Shown: piece by piece, positions 37,601 to 48,799 of the stretch
Layout: each line of letters opens with the position of its first letter
How positions within the stretch are numbered: position 1 is the stretch's first letter
NCBI GenBank assembly: GCA_010094045.1
Contig: ML986609.1
Location: forward strand, 34,349 to 98,348
Source: Lojkania enalia
Taxonomy: Eukaryota > Ascomycota > Dothideomycetes > Pleosporales
Direction: 5' to 3'
DNA: 64,000 nt
The notes under the pieces: generated by a model
Told to the model about the DNA's origin: nothing
What the model saw: only the letters and a program-made list of their open reading frames with translations
Databases searched by the model: none
Made by a program: the position numbers and the translations under genes

Positions 37601-38392
37601 AATTAGAATACTTTATTAAATAAATAGAAGATTTCTACTATAACTAATAAAGATACTAGTATAAATATCTAGTTAAATAGACTAGCTATTATAATCTAAA
37701 ATAGTACCTAGCTAGTAATTTTATTAAGATAACTATTATAGAAGATTATTATATTAGAAATCTAAATAAATAAGACCTAAATATAATATTATATCTAGAT
37801 TTTTAATTAGATATTAAAGTCTAATTTAAATATATTTCTAGATACTTATAATAATACTATAATAATATAATATTAGTAATAATATATTTATAATCTAATC
37901 TAATCTCTAATATAGTACTATTATATAATAATAACTAATTATACTAATACGCTTATAATCTAACCTAATTTCTAGTATAATACTATTATATAAACTAAAC
38001 TAACCTAATCTCTAATATAATATTACTATTAACTATTAATTATACTAATATATTTATAACTTAACCTAATTTCTAATATAGTACTATTATATAATAATAA
38101 TTAATTATACTAATACGCTTATAATCTTAACTAATATTAGTATTAATAACTACTACTTAATTATAAATAGCCTAAATATAATATAAAGACTTAATTTATA
38201 AAAGTTTATAATTAAAAAGAGGGTACTATTATAGTAATACTATAATACCTCTATATTTATACTACTCTTATTATAATATTTAAACTAGTTGCTAGTAACA
38301 GCTATTAGCTATTAGCTAAAATATAATTAACTTATCTTAATTATAATAGAAGAAGGTTTTACTAATCTAACTAGTTTATATAATAGTATAAA
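34676..38392 (+). mobile_element. F2: partial Gypsy chromovirus, 5'- and 3'-truncated
   Basis: Colinear with F1 from about 29205 to the first part of the 3' LTR. It contains RT (box near 35397-35420 reading YINNILIF), RNase H, integrase and a chromodomain (about 37580-37750), and the 3' repeat array. It is the most RIP-saturated of the three F copies; many sites that are C or G in F1 are T or A here. The 3' LTR begins near 38226 and is cut at 38392, where the head of HEL D starts. The 5' end is lost at the K2 LTR. Confidence 0.82.
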
Positions 38393-38557
38393 CCTATCTA
38401 ATATAAGGTAATAAATTAGGCCCGATTTATAATAGATTAGATATAGTACTATAGTACTATACCTAAAATAGGTTATTTAAAGGGGGCGATTTATCTAACT
38501 ATAACCCCTCTAATTTATTTATAATTAGTATTCTAACCGTAATACTTTATATATAAA
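38393..38557 (+). repeat. Head of HEL copy D (plus strand, inverted relative to A-C)
   Basis: Begins CCTATCTAATATAAGG, fused to a truncated F2 LTR. It contains the 24-bp palindrome (about 38438-38461) and the ctaaccgtaatac form of the telomere-like motif (about 38532-38545). Apart from orientation it matches the heads at 9511, 17764 and 20161. Confidence 0.72.
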
Positions 38558-40874
38558 AACTATTTAGTAGAATTTATTTATTCTACTTATAATACTATAT
38601 TATCGCATCTATATTAGTATAAAGCTATAATAAAACTGGAAAGATATAGTTCTACTAGAATATATAGACGCTCGAACCGAGGGCGTAATACTATATCTAT
38701 AGTAGAAAGACCTGTATATAAGTAAGTAGAATAGTACTATTATTAGAGGATATTAAGAACTATCTCTACTATCTACCTAAGTACTATATTCTAATATATA
38801 AGAAGTATATAACTACTATATTAAATATTAATATATATCTATAGTACTATTATAGTATAATAATAGAGTAGAGAAGGGTAATCGTTAAGTATACTTATTA
38901 GTAGCTAATTAGACTAGTAAAAGACGTCTAGCTACCCGTACTATTCGGGTAACTAATATTAGAATTAGAAAAGCTGCTAAATAGGTTCTAGTATAAGTAA
39001 TCTAGATACTATATTACTACTAATATTAACGTACTATATATATATCTAAAGAAGAAGTATAAGTAGATATAGATAGGTAATAAAAGTAGGCTTTATTAGA
39101 AGATTAAGATATAAATATTCTTTTAGGCTAGCGAGCTGTAGTAATATTTTATTATTAATATAGGTAGCTATAACTATAAACTAACTATTTTCTATATAGA
39201 GGCTAATATTATATATAATTAGTTAGCCAGCTTTAAACTTATAAAGTAGAGAAAAGAAGAGAAGGTATAGGTTATAAATGCGGAGGTAGTAAAAACCGAT
39301 AAAACTAGGTAGTTTAAGCGGATAGGGTAGTTAAAATATCTAGTAAAGTAGAATCGAGTATATCTTATATATTAGATTTAGCTGCCTAACTAAAGCGAGG
39401 TAAAACTTTAGTAGGCGGTAAAGCTGGTTAAACTATTAGTTAAGTAGAGTATTAGAAGGTTATTATTACTTATATAAAAGATAAAATAGTAATTTAGAAG
39501 CGTTTAGTAATATAAGATAGATAGGTATCTACTTACTTAACTATAGAATCCTAAAAGTTAGGCGGTATATATTAGCTATATTATTAAGTTTATCTACTAC
39601 TTTCTCTATATTATTATTAACGAAGAAGCTTAGGTTATATAGATTAACTATAATAGTAATAGTAATAATAGTAATATTAATAGTATAGTATTAGATAATA
39701 GTATAAGTTCTAAGTCTAATAGAGTTAGAAGTAGTACTAATAGTAATAATAATAGTAATAGTAGCCCCTATTATAGGTACTATAAAAAAAAAGAGGTAAA
39801 TTAGATAGAAGACGCGTATAAGCTATTCTATTAGTAAAATAAGTAGAAGAAACTAGTAATAGTACTATAAATTATATTAGATAGAGATAGTAAAAACGTT
39901 TAACTTAGAATACTACTAAATATACTTATATTATTTATTTTTTAATTAATAGGCGATCGGCTATTTAGTAGTAGGCTTATCTATTTTCTTACTATACTAG
40001 AGATTAATACTAAAATAGACCGCTTATATATAGTAAAAAACTACTTATATATACTTACTAGTATAGTATACTACGTATGTGTACTAGGTATAGAGAAACT
40101 ACTTCTAATAGTAGAATATAATAAGTAGATAGATAAGAACTAGAAGTATTTTCTACTTATATAGTAGAAGTTTCTAGCTAACAAATCGTTTAGTCTAATA
40201 AGTAAGATAATTAGCTTACTAGTATATAAGAAGTTTATTATATTAACAGCTAGTAATTTAAATAATACTTACTAGTTAAAGAATAAGAAGATATTCTATC
40301 TTAATAGCTAGCTAATCTATATTAGTTAGTTCTATAAGATAGTATAGGATATAGTAGTTAAGGTAGAGGAGATACTCTAGTAGAAGCTGTATTAGATAGC
40401 TAGAGTTAAGAACTAGTTTACTATCTAGCTAGAGTAGTTTATTAATAATATTATATTTATATAGTAGAATATATCTTTTATATATTATTATAATAATTAG
40501 CTTAATAATAAACTTAAATAGATACTTACTTAGGCTAGATAGATAGAAACTAGTTAGTAGCTCTAGTTAAGAGACAGCTTATAGAGTAAGTAGCGGGTAA
40601 AGTAGTATTTATAGTAAGTAGATTGCTTCTTAAAACTACTAATAATTAGTATATATATAACTTTAGGGTAGTTTAGGTAAGGGTTAGAGATTATAATAAT
40701 ATAGTATTATAATAGAGTACTATAAAACTATAATATCTTTATAGTAGATAGGTAGATTATAATAGTAGTCTACTATTATAAATTATAATTCTAGTAGGAT
40801 AAGCTAAAGGTAATACTATACTTTCTACTACCGCGGCTAGAATAGATAATAGTAGTATATTTAGCTTATATATA

Positions 40875-40911
40875 ACGTACAGCACAAGCGAGCTAATCAC
40901 CTAAGCGAGCT
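40875..40911 (+). repeat. P2 left terminal inverted repeat
   Basis: 37 bp with a doubled internal motif. It pairs with 42708-42744, differing at three positions by eye. Confidence 0.88.
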
Positions 40912-41219
40912 AATTATAATGTTAAAACCCTACTAAAATCGCGATAATTATACTTTATAGTATTATACTACAACTAACAACTACAGAATTAATTTAGAAA
41001 GAAGCTAGAATACAGCTTGCACTTTAAGCTCTTTAATAAGACGCAATACTAACTATATATTATATTACATCAATCTATAATATCTCCTAAAGTATACTTA
41101 GTATATAAAGGCGAAGAACAGCTTTACAACGCGATTGCCGGCCTAATTTAATAAAGCTTAGTAAGATTAAGGAATAGGTAATTGTTGTATATACTAGATC
41201 TAGATATAAGAGGATTTCT

Positions 41220-42660
41220 GCTGCAGCTTACTACTATTTAAGATATAGCTAATTTACTGCTAGCTGCGCGCTCTACTAGCTAGGTTAGAAAGAACTAGGT
41301 AGAGAACTTTATTAAACGTATACCTGAGCTTAAGGTTAAATTTAATTAAAAGTACAACTATTTAAGAGCTAAATATAAGGATCCTAAAGTTATAGGAGGC
41401 TGGTTCTATCTTATACAGAATATAAAGGCTAAGTACGGTATTATTAACGAAAATACGTACAACTTTGATAAATTAGGCTTTATAATAGGCGTAATATCGA
41501 TAGGAGTAGTAGTTACTAGCTCTAAGAGACGGAATTAACTAAAGCAGCTCCAGCCAGGTAATCGCGAGTAGACTACAGTTATCTAGGGTATTAACGCGAT
41601 AGGATGGGCGATACTACCTTTTATTATCTTTACAGGCACCTACTACCTCTCTATATAGTATAAAGAAGATAATATTCTACTAACCTAGGCTATATAGGTT
41701 ACTAATAACAGCTGGACGATAAATAATATTAGTATTAAGTAGTTAAAGCATTTTAACGCGTATATAAAGGATCGTACTATTAGTATATATTAATTGCTAA
41801 TTCTCGACAGCTATAAGAGCTACGACTTACTTAAATTCAGGCAGCACTGCAAGGAAAAGAATATCATTACTCTCTATATACCTCTACATTCGTCCTACCT
41901 ACTGCAGCTACTAAATGTAGGTTATTTCTCGCCTTTAAAGACTATATACGGGCGCTAAGTCGAGCAGCTAATATACGGTCATATTAACTATATTATAAAA
42001 ATCGAGTTCTTACTCTACTTTAAAGCAGCTTTTAACGCAGCAATTACGAAGAGCAATATCCTAAGTAGCTTTTAAGGCGCTAACCTAGTTCTATTCGACC
42101 CAGATATAGTACTATTAAAGCTTAAAGTTCGACTATATATACTAACATCTTCTATAGTTGAAGATACCCCTTAGGAGTTAAAAATACTAAGTAATCCTAT
42201 TAAATTTAGGTCTTAATCTACGTACGTTCAATCAAGAGTTTAAAAGCACCTAGATAGCTTATCTACTTTAATAGTAGAGGCGTTTAAATAGTTTATAAAG
42301 GGTGCTACATATATAATATATAAAAATGTACTATTATACGCTTAGGTTACTAAGCTTTAAATAGCTAATAAGGCTGCTATATAACGTTAATCGTATAAAA
42401 GAAAGCGTATATAAAAGGAAGGCAATCTAATAATTAAAGAAGGCACTTAATTAACTACTCTAAAAGATTTTAGCACTCGTACTAATAGAAAGAAAAGTAG
42501 GAAGAAGGCGCGTGTTAATAGAGACCAGCCGATTTAAAGGTACTGCAGGTAGTACGACAAGGTTAGGTATAACTCGTAGACGTATAAAAATAATACTATA
42601 GATATAGAAGAATAGGCTACTATACTATATAGTATAATAGAATATAAGAAAGTATAATAT
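41220..42660 (+). pseudogene. P2 transposase remnant
   Basis: A Tc1/mariner pogo/Fot1-type DDE transposase. The plus strand reads YNFDKLGFIIGVI (first Asp, about 41459-41497), LLILDSYKSYDLL (second Asp, about 41797-41835) and LNVGYF (about 41915-41930; third Asp read as Asn). An N-terminal helix-turn-helix region is expected at about 41150-41380 but is poorly legible. Near 42540-42590 is a zinc-knuckle-like Y-C-x2-Y-x4-Y, as at the P1 C-terminus. TAA/TAG stops disrupt the frame. Confidence 0.8.
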
Positions 42661-42707
42661 TTTGCGAAAAGTAGTTGCGATTTTAGTATAGTCTTAGTAT
42701 TATAATC

Positions 42708-42744
42708 AGCTTACTTAGGTGATCAGCTCGCTTGTGCTGTACGT
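42708..42744 (-). repeat. P2 right terminal inverted repeat
   Basis: The reverse complement starts acgtacagcacaagcgagct, identical to the left end for the first 20 bases. It is followed by the TA duplication. Confidence 0.88.
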
Positions 42745-44159
42745 TAGCTGTTTTAAGAGTATCTAAATATTAAGATGCTTAGTAGCAGCTTTAACAACTA
42801 TATATAGGTAGATTAATATAGGTTATAGAAGATAGACTAACTAATACGCGTACTTAAGCGTAAGACTAATAAATAAATAGATATTAAACTATATATATTA
42901 GACTACTAATATACAGCTATTAGTATTAGTAGAGAAGTAGTTAGAGAGTTGTTTAGTAAAGGATATTAGGACGAGATAGAGGAAGTTAAAGAAGCTAAAA
43001 TAGATAAGAAGAGAGAGAGTATACTAGAGCTATAGAGTATATAGATAATATAGATAGAGATTGAAAACTATAGTATACTAATTAATATTATTAAGTATCT
43101 TAGTATACGTTTAATTAAAGCGTTCTAGCCGTTTAATATACTATAATATTACTTCTTAGGGCTCGACGGGGGTAAAGAGATACTAGAAGTAAGGTAGATA
43201 GGTAGTTAAAGCTGGACTAGAGTAAGGAAGTAGTAGTAGTATAATAATAATAGTAAAGGGCCTATAATATAAGGAAAAAAGATATAGGCTTAAAGTAGGA
43301 GAGAGAAAGGGTTTTAAAAGGTAATATAGTAGGTACTTAGATAAGAAGAAGTTAGTTTCTACTCGGCTGAATAAGAGTAAGTAATATATATAGTACTAGA
43401 TAGGTAGATACTATTTATTATAGTACTTTTAACTAGTAGAGAGAAGAGCTTACTATTTACTATACCAGCTTACTTAAATCGATATAGGGTAATAGTAGTA
43501 GTAGTACTATACCGGGCGCTTATTAAGAACTTAGTTAAACAGATTTAAGAGAGTAGGATTAACTATATAGAGTAAAAGTATAGTAAGAGTAATCTAATAG
43601 TAGTAGTAGTAGTTAGCGTAGATATAGTAGGTAATATAATGAGTAATAGGGATTTTATTAGCTATATAAGGATATTTAATAGTAAAAAGCTATTATAGTA
43701 GATTATAGTAGATAAATATTATCTTATCTTTATATTAAGTAACTAACAGCTAAAACTAGTAAAGCTAAAGAATCTACAGCTACTATTATACCCGGTAGTA
43801 CTACTTATAGTAATACTACTACTAGTATAAGAGGCTAAACTAGAAAAGAGTATATTAGTTTAATATATAATATACGTTTAAGTAAATATAATATAGTTAA
43901 ATACGCAATATTTAGTATTATAGTATAAATAGAGGTAGGTATAGGAGATAATATTAGTAATATATTAGTAGTAGATACAGCAGCTTAGGGAACGAAGAGA
44001 AAAAGGGGTAGTATACTACTATAATAAAGTATAATATAAAGTAATAGTTAAAGTATTAGATAGTAAGTACTATTATACTAGAGATATAGAGTAAGCTAGA
44101 TAGTTAGAGGAATAGCTTAAAGAAAGTAGGCTTATAATAGCTATATTAATATTAAGTAT

Positions 44160-44438
44160 TATAATAGTATAGGTAAGATAATAGGTCCGAATATAGTACA
44201 AATCTACTTAGAGGTATATAGGAGTACGTAAGAGTTTAGGGACCTAGAAATTCTATTAATACCTATAGGCCTTATATAAAAGGATATAGAAAAACTACTA
44301 AATTACTTATAAGGAAGTATATAACTATATATAGAAGAGAAAAGAGGCGGAGCTAGGGGTAGAATAAGATAAGCAAAAAGCTTTAGGATAAAGTTATATA
44401 TAAAGCTTTTTATAGAACAATTTCTTTACATTATTATA
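44160..44438 (-). repeat. K1 3' LTR
   Basis: 279 bp, colinear with 23626-23904. On the minus strand the preceding purine tract is ggaggggggtag (44439-44450). Confidence 0.88.
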
Positions 44439-44937
44439 CTACCCCCCTCCTTATAGGTTAATAGTCCCTATCTATACTAGTTTAAGAGGGAATTGGGGCT
44501 ATTATAAATAGGTTCTAATATAAAGAAATTTCTTTAAGAAGATATTTATCGATAAAAGCTAATACGCGTAGTTATCTATAGAGATATATTTATATATTAA
44601 TATAATATTAAGTAATATTTTTACGATAAGTATAATTAACCTATATATTAGCTAGTAACTACTATTATAATAGTTTATTAATATTACAATTTCGTCGCGT
44701 ATAGTAACAAGTGTTTATTAGCCTTAATATATCGCTAGGTTACTATTAACTAAGCTTTCTTAACTAAATAACAACTTCTACTCTGTACGTATTATTATAC
44801 GTCCCTAGAACCGTTAATTATTAAAGTATTACTAACGCTTTATAGAAAAATTAATTAATATACTACTCTGTCCGCTTTTTAAAACCTCTTTAAAAGCCTT
44901 TTAAATTATCTACCTTTAAGCTATACGCGCGCTCGCC

Positions 44938-45960
44938 TGTAGGCGGTATATAATATTTACCTTTTAGTCTCTAAGATTAAAAAAATGCGAGTATTATACC
45001 TTATAAAATAAAAAGTATAACCCTATATAAATCGCATCTAATACTAATAGAGTATTTACTACTAATATACTTATAGATCCCCTTCTACTATAAGAAGGAG
45101 TTTTTAGTCCTCCAGGGCTATTTTAAACTATAAGCAGCGGCCTAATATATAGAAGATAAAAAGAATAAAAAGATAGCCTTTAAAGCTATTTTAGAATCTA
45201 CTTATAGCCTAGTACTTATAGCTTAGGTTGTAAAGAGTTAGGAAGATAACCTTCTTACAGCTAGTATCTAAGTAGCTTTATTCTACTAGAATACTAAATT
45301 ACTCTATTAGGTTTTAGCTCTAAAAGCTCTAATATCTAACTTTTAAGCTAATATCGTAGCACTTTTAGGCGGCTAAAGATAAAATAGAAGAGGTTTAAAA
45401 AGAGTCCGGAGGGAAGAAAGGGGAAGGAAGATAGAGGAGAAGAGAACTAGAGAGGTATCTAATAGCCTGCTATCAGACCCTCTAGATTTTATAAAGGAGT
45501 AATTTTAGGCCTATACTTTAATTTTCTAATCTACTACTTAACTCTTATATATTATTATCTACTAGATAATTTATATTCTTAATACTATCTTTATATACCT
45601 TAATCTATTTAGTTAGAGCTTTTAGAGGTTTTAGCTAATTTAGATACTTATTATAAAAAGCTTTTAGCTTATAAAGTAAACCTATAAAATTTAAAACTTT
45701 ATACTAGACTAGGTTAGAATTATATCCTACCTATTTTATATAATATTTAAGGGTTTTATAATATAGCTTACTAGCTAGTATTTCCTTAACCTTCTACTCT
45801 TCTACCCCCTTAATAGTAATAGCGGGTGGTTTTAGAGCTTCTTACTCTAGTAGAGGGTCTTAGGGGTTCTTATATAGTAGGTTTAATACGAAAATATTAT
45901 ATATTCTTAATTCTAGGGGTAGCTATAGATAGTATAAGTTTCTAACCTATTCTAATACTT
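44938..45960 (+). pseudogene. K1 antisense accessory frame with cysteine-spaced N-terminus
   Basis: Opposite to pol, between integrase and the 3' LTR, one frame of more than 300 codons is interrupted only by TAA/TAG. Its start (44938-45018) has cysteine or Cys-derived Tyr spaced C-x2-Y, 12 residues, C-x2-Y-x6-Y. That fits a Zn2Cys6 cluster whose third Cys would be Ser. Then follow a basic segment (KSPEGRKGKEDRGEEN, about 45393-45440) and a region rich in Pro-derived Leu, Tyr, Ser and Asn. The K2 counterpart is on the minus strand at about 33090-33930. The sense strand is also moderately open here, so the coding direction is an inference from composition, the stop spectrum and the analogous gene in G3. 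Confidence 0.45.
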
Positions 45961-48016
45961 TAAAAGAGCTCTTCTATTAATTAGATAGTTTTTAGCTTAG
46001 TTTCTAAACTATAAGGTTCTTAGTATTTAGATAGACTATATTATTAATTTACTAATTAATCGGTTACTAATAATAGTTAATAATAGATTATATACAATCC
46101 TAAGCCTTTTTAATATTAGTTTTTACAGTTTCTTAGGCTATATATATATAAATTACTAGAGTTAAAGTATTTTTATAATTTAATTTATCTATTATAATAA
46201 TAGAATTAATAGAATATTTCTAATCCTAACTCTAATAGGGCTTAAATCTATATAGAATCTAATATAGGGATATTCTAATAGTTATATAGAGTAGAGTTAC
46301 TTATACTCGGTCGATTATAGATAATAGAAAACTCTAGTTATTCTAGTAGAAGGATATAAAAGGGCGCAGTCTCTAATTAATATATTTATTTATAATCTCC
46401 GCTTATCTATTAGTTTCTTTATAATATATAGTAGATAGTTTAATCTTTACGCCTAAAATATAGTAGAATTTAAATTAGAAACTAGATATAAACTAAGGTC
46501 CTTAATCTAAAATAATAGTTTTAGGCGTATAGCTAAAGTAGTATATCTATTAAATAAATAATTCGGCTATTCCCTATATATTAATTATATAATAGTAGAG
46601 GATAGATACTACTTATTTAGATAGGCGATTAATTACTACTATAATCTAATTATATCTAGACTTATTTATAGAGAAATTCTTAAAATTAATATATAGGTAT
46701 TATATTAGTTAATTTAGTATAAAAAGTAGGTAGATAAAACCTAGAGTTTAGGTTTATATTAGATAAATTTTATAGTATAAGATATAATTCCGTATATATC
46801 GTTTATAAGTAGCCTTTATACCCTTCTAATAGTACTTCTAAAATAGTAACTAATAGGTTTTAGTAGCGCTTAAGTATGCGGAGGATACTTAGTTATAAAC
46901 CTCTTATATAAACTATATATAAAGGCCTAAATCTAATAGAATATATAAATAATTATTATAGAGGAGTAGTCTATTCTCTATCTAATACTTATAGGGTAAG
47001 AGGGTATATTTCTACATAAAGGAGGCTCAGTTTTCTTATAGTAATATATTAATTAACTCTAGAAAGTCTAATAATATAACCTACTTCTAGCCTTTAATAA
47101 TATTTAGTATAGCTACTTAAGTTATTATTTAAATAATATAGGACTAGACTAATTTAATATTAATTTAGGGGTAAAGTTAATACGGTTTAAGTAGACTCTT
47201 AACTAGTTATTAGTTTAAACTACTTTTAAGTTTTTTATATCTTATTTATAATAGCTAAAGATATCTATTCTAGTATTATTCTTACTTAGAGTGTACTTAA
47301 TTTAGAACTAATACTAAGCTAATTCTTTAGTCTAATAAACTTAATAAGTATTAAATACCTTTATAGTTATAAAATATTTAAGTAAGTAATAATTAGTATA
47401 TATTAGAATTCTAGTAACTATTAAAGTAAATTCTATTCTCTATTATTTAAATATAGTAATAATTGCGAATAGTTTCTTATTATAAATCTTCCAGTTTAGT
47501 TCTAAACCAGATAGAACCTTACTATAAAATATTATAGAGTACTATTTTCTATTAGAATATTTTTATAATAGTACTTCTACAACTATTCTATTAGAAATAT
47601 TAGTTTCCATTTTTATTTCTAATATAGGGTTAAAGTAGTAGAGTATAGGTATACTTAATAGGGCTAACTTTAATTTCTTAAAGATAATATTATATTCTAA
47701 AGTCTATATAAAAGAGGTTATAAGATTCTATAGTATAATAATTAGCTTTATAATATACGAGAATTCTGGTATAAACTGTTAATAAAATCTAGTAAAATCT
47801 AAGAAGGATTTTACACCTGTTATAGTAGTAGGTAGCTACTAGTTATATAATACTTCTACCTTTTCTAAGTTAACCTTAAGGCCTTTATTTAATAGGATAT
47901 AACTAAAATATTTAATTTAGGTAATATAGAATTTACTCTTTTTAATATTAACTTATAACCCTACTTAATATAATCTTTTAAAAACTTTCTTAATATAGAT
48001 AGTATATATCGCCTTA
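45900..48016 (-). pseudogene. K1 pol, second half: RT end, RNase H, integrase
   Basis: The minus strand reads AIYTIYIKKVFKRL at 48011 downward, then IKKSKFYIT-IKYFSYIL (about 47900-47945), SFLDFTRFYQQFIPEFS (about 47770-47830; the conserved RT/RNase H join), and further down the integrase with LETAPFYILLLE-LEFSIIYN near 46340-46400. This is the continuation of the RT interrupted at 26965. Stops are RIP type. Confidence 0.72.
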
Positions 48017-48319
48017 TATTACAGACGCTTATATACAGTTGGTTAATCGCACTTTAGGTAGTTAACTCTATTACTATATACTACGTATAAATATTAAAAT
48101 ATTATATAAAGAATAGAAATATCTATATTATATAGGTTTTTATAGAAGTTAGGTTTATACTACTATATAGGCTAGCCGGGTTAGTAAAACCTTCCTCTAT
48201 TATAGTTAAGATAAGTCGGTTATATTCTAACTAGCAGCTAATAACTATTACTAGCAGCTAGTTTAAATATTATAATAAGAGTAGTATAGGTATAGAAGTA
48301 TCGCGGTATTACTATAATA
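48017..48319 (-). repeat. F3 3' LTR
   Basis: 303 bp, flanked on its outer side by cctta (48012-48016), the reverse complement of the F1 left flank taagg. Confidence 0.88.
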
Positions 48320-48429
48320 GTACTTCCCTTTTAATTATAAGTTCCTATAAGTTAGGTTTTTATATTATATTTAGGTTATTTATAATTAAGTAGTAATTAT
48401 TAATACTAGTATTAGTTAAAGTTATAGGT

Positions 48430-48700
48430 ATATTAGTATAATTAGTTATTATTATATAGTAGTACTATACTAAAGATTAGGTTAGGTTGTAGATATATTA
48501 GTATAACTAGTAGTCGATAGTAATACTATATTAGGGATTAGGTCGGTTCGGTTCTTATAATAGTATTATACTAGAGATTAGGTTAGGTTGTAGGTATATT
48601 AGTATAACCGGTTATTATTATATAGTAGTTTTATATTAGGGATTAGGTTGGTTCGGTTTATATAGCAGTACTATACTAGAGATTAGTAGTAGTATTATTA
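48430..48700 (-). repeat. F3 3' untranslated tandem repeats
   Basis: An inverted version of the F1 array. Boxes like agattaggttaggttgta and gattaggtcggttcggtt alternate about five times. Confidence 0.6.
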
Positions 48701-48799
48701 CTAGTATTATATTAGTATAGTATTATTACAGGCGTCTAGAAATATACTTAAATTAGACCCTAGCACCTAATTAAAAATCTAGATATAATATTATATTTA

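Larger units (their letters stand above)
40875..42744 (+). mobile_element. P2: complete Fot1/pogo-type DNA transposon in HEL D
   Basis: 1870 bp with 37-bp terminal inverted repeats (40875-40911 and 42708-42744) starting ACGTACAGCACAAGCGAGCT, flanked by TA on both sides (40873-40874, 42745-42746). Length and TA target fit the Fot1 group. The unoccupied site is present in HEL A at 1521-1522. Each end carries the 12-mer aagcgagctaat twice (40886-40897 and 40903-40914; decayed at the right end). Confidence 0.92.
38558..44159 (+). pseudogene. HEL D, N-terminal and core part: RecQ-like SF2 helicase
   Basis: The most complete helicase copy, interrupted by P2 (40875-42744). In order: a Cys/His-rich N-terminus (about 38650-38780), a Ser/Asn-rich tract (39650-39770), and a middle domain at about 40640-42860 that includes the P2 insert. 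The helicase core follows: motif I reads TSREKS at 43432-43449, motif II reads DKYY at 43711-43722, the motif III-like VVLLIVILLLV is near 43796-43828, and motif IV/V approach (RLIIA-L) reaches 44159. K1 inserted here; the rest of the core is at 22840-23625 on the opposite strand. Family function would be 3'-5' DNA unwinding in the nucleus, but Walker A and the DExH box are destroyed and stops abound, so this is a relic. Confidence 0.78.
44160..48016 (-). mobile_element. K1 right half (inverted): RT end to 3' LTR
   Basis: The second half of K1. On the minus strand it starts at 48016 with taagg (shared with 26961-26965) and resumes the RT frame in phase. It runs through RNase H and integrase, a 1.4-kb 3' region, a purine tract and the 3' LTR (44160-44438), and ends next to agtat (44155-44159), the reverse complement of atact at 23621-23625. 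Both junctions thus match the left half exactly, across an inversion of about 15 kb. Confidence 0.85.

Noticed and set aside
38393..44159. Helicase unit considered as a Helitron
   Set aside because: Helitron helicases are of the Pif1 type with a Rep domain. Here the motifs (TGGGKS-derived, DECH-derived, LGTGIDF, a QESGR-derived motif VI) fit RecQ-like proteins, and no Rep motif or Helitron hairpin end is seen.
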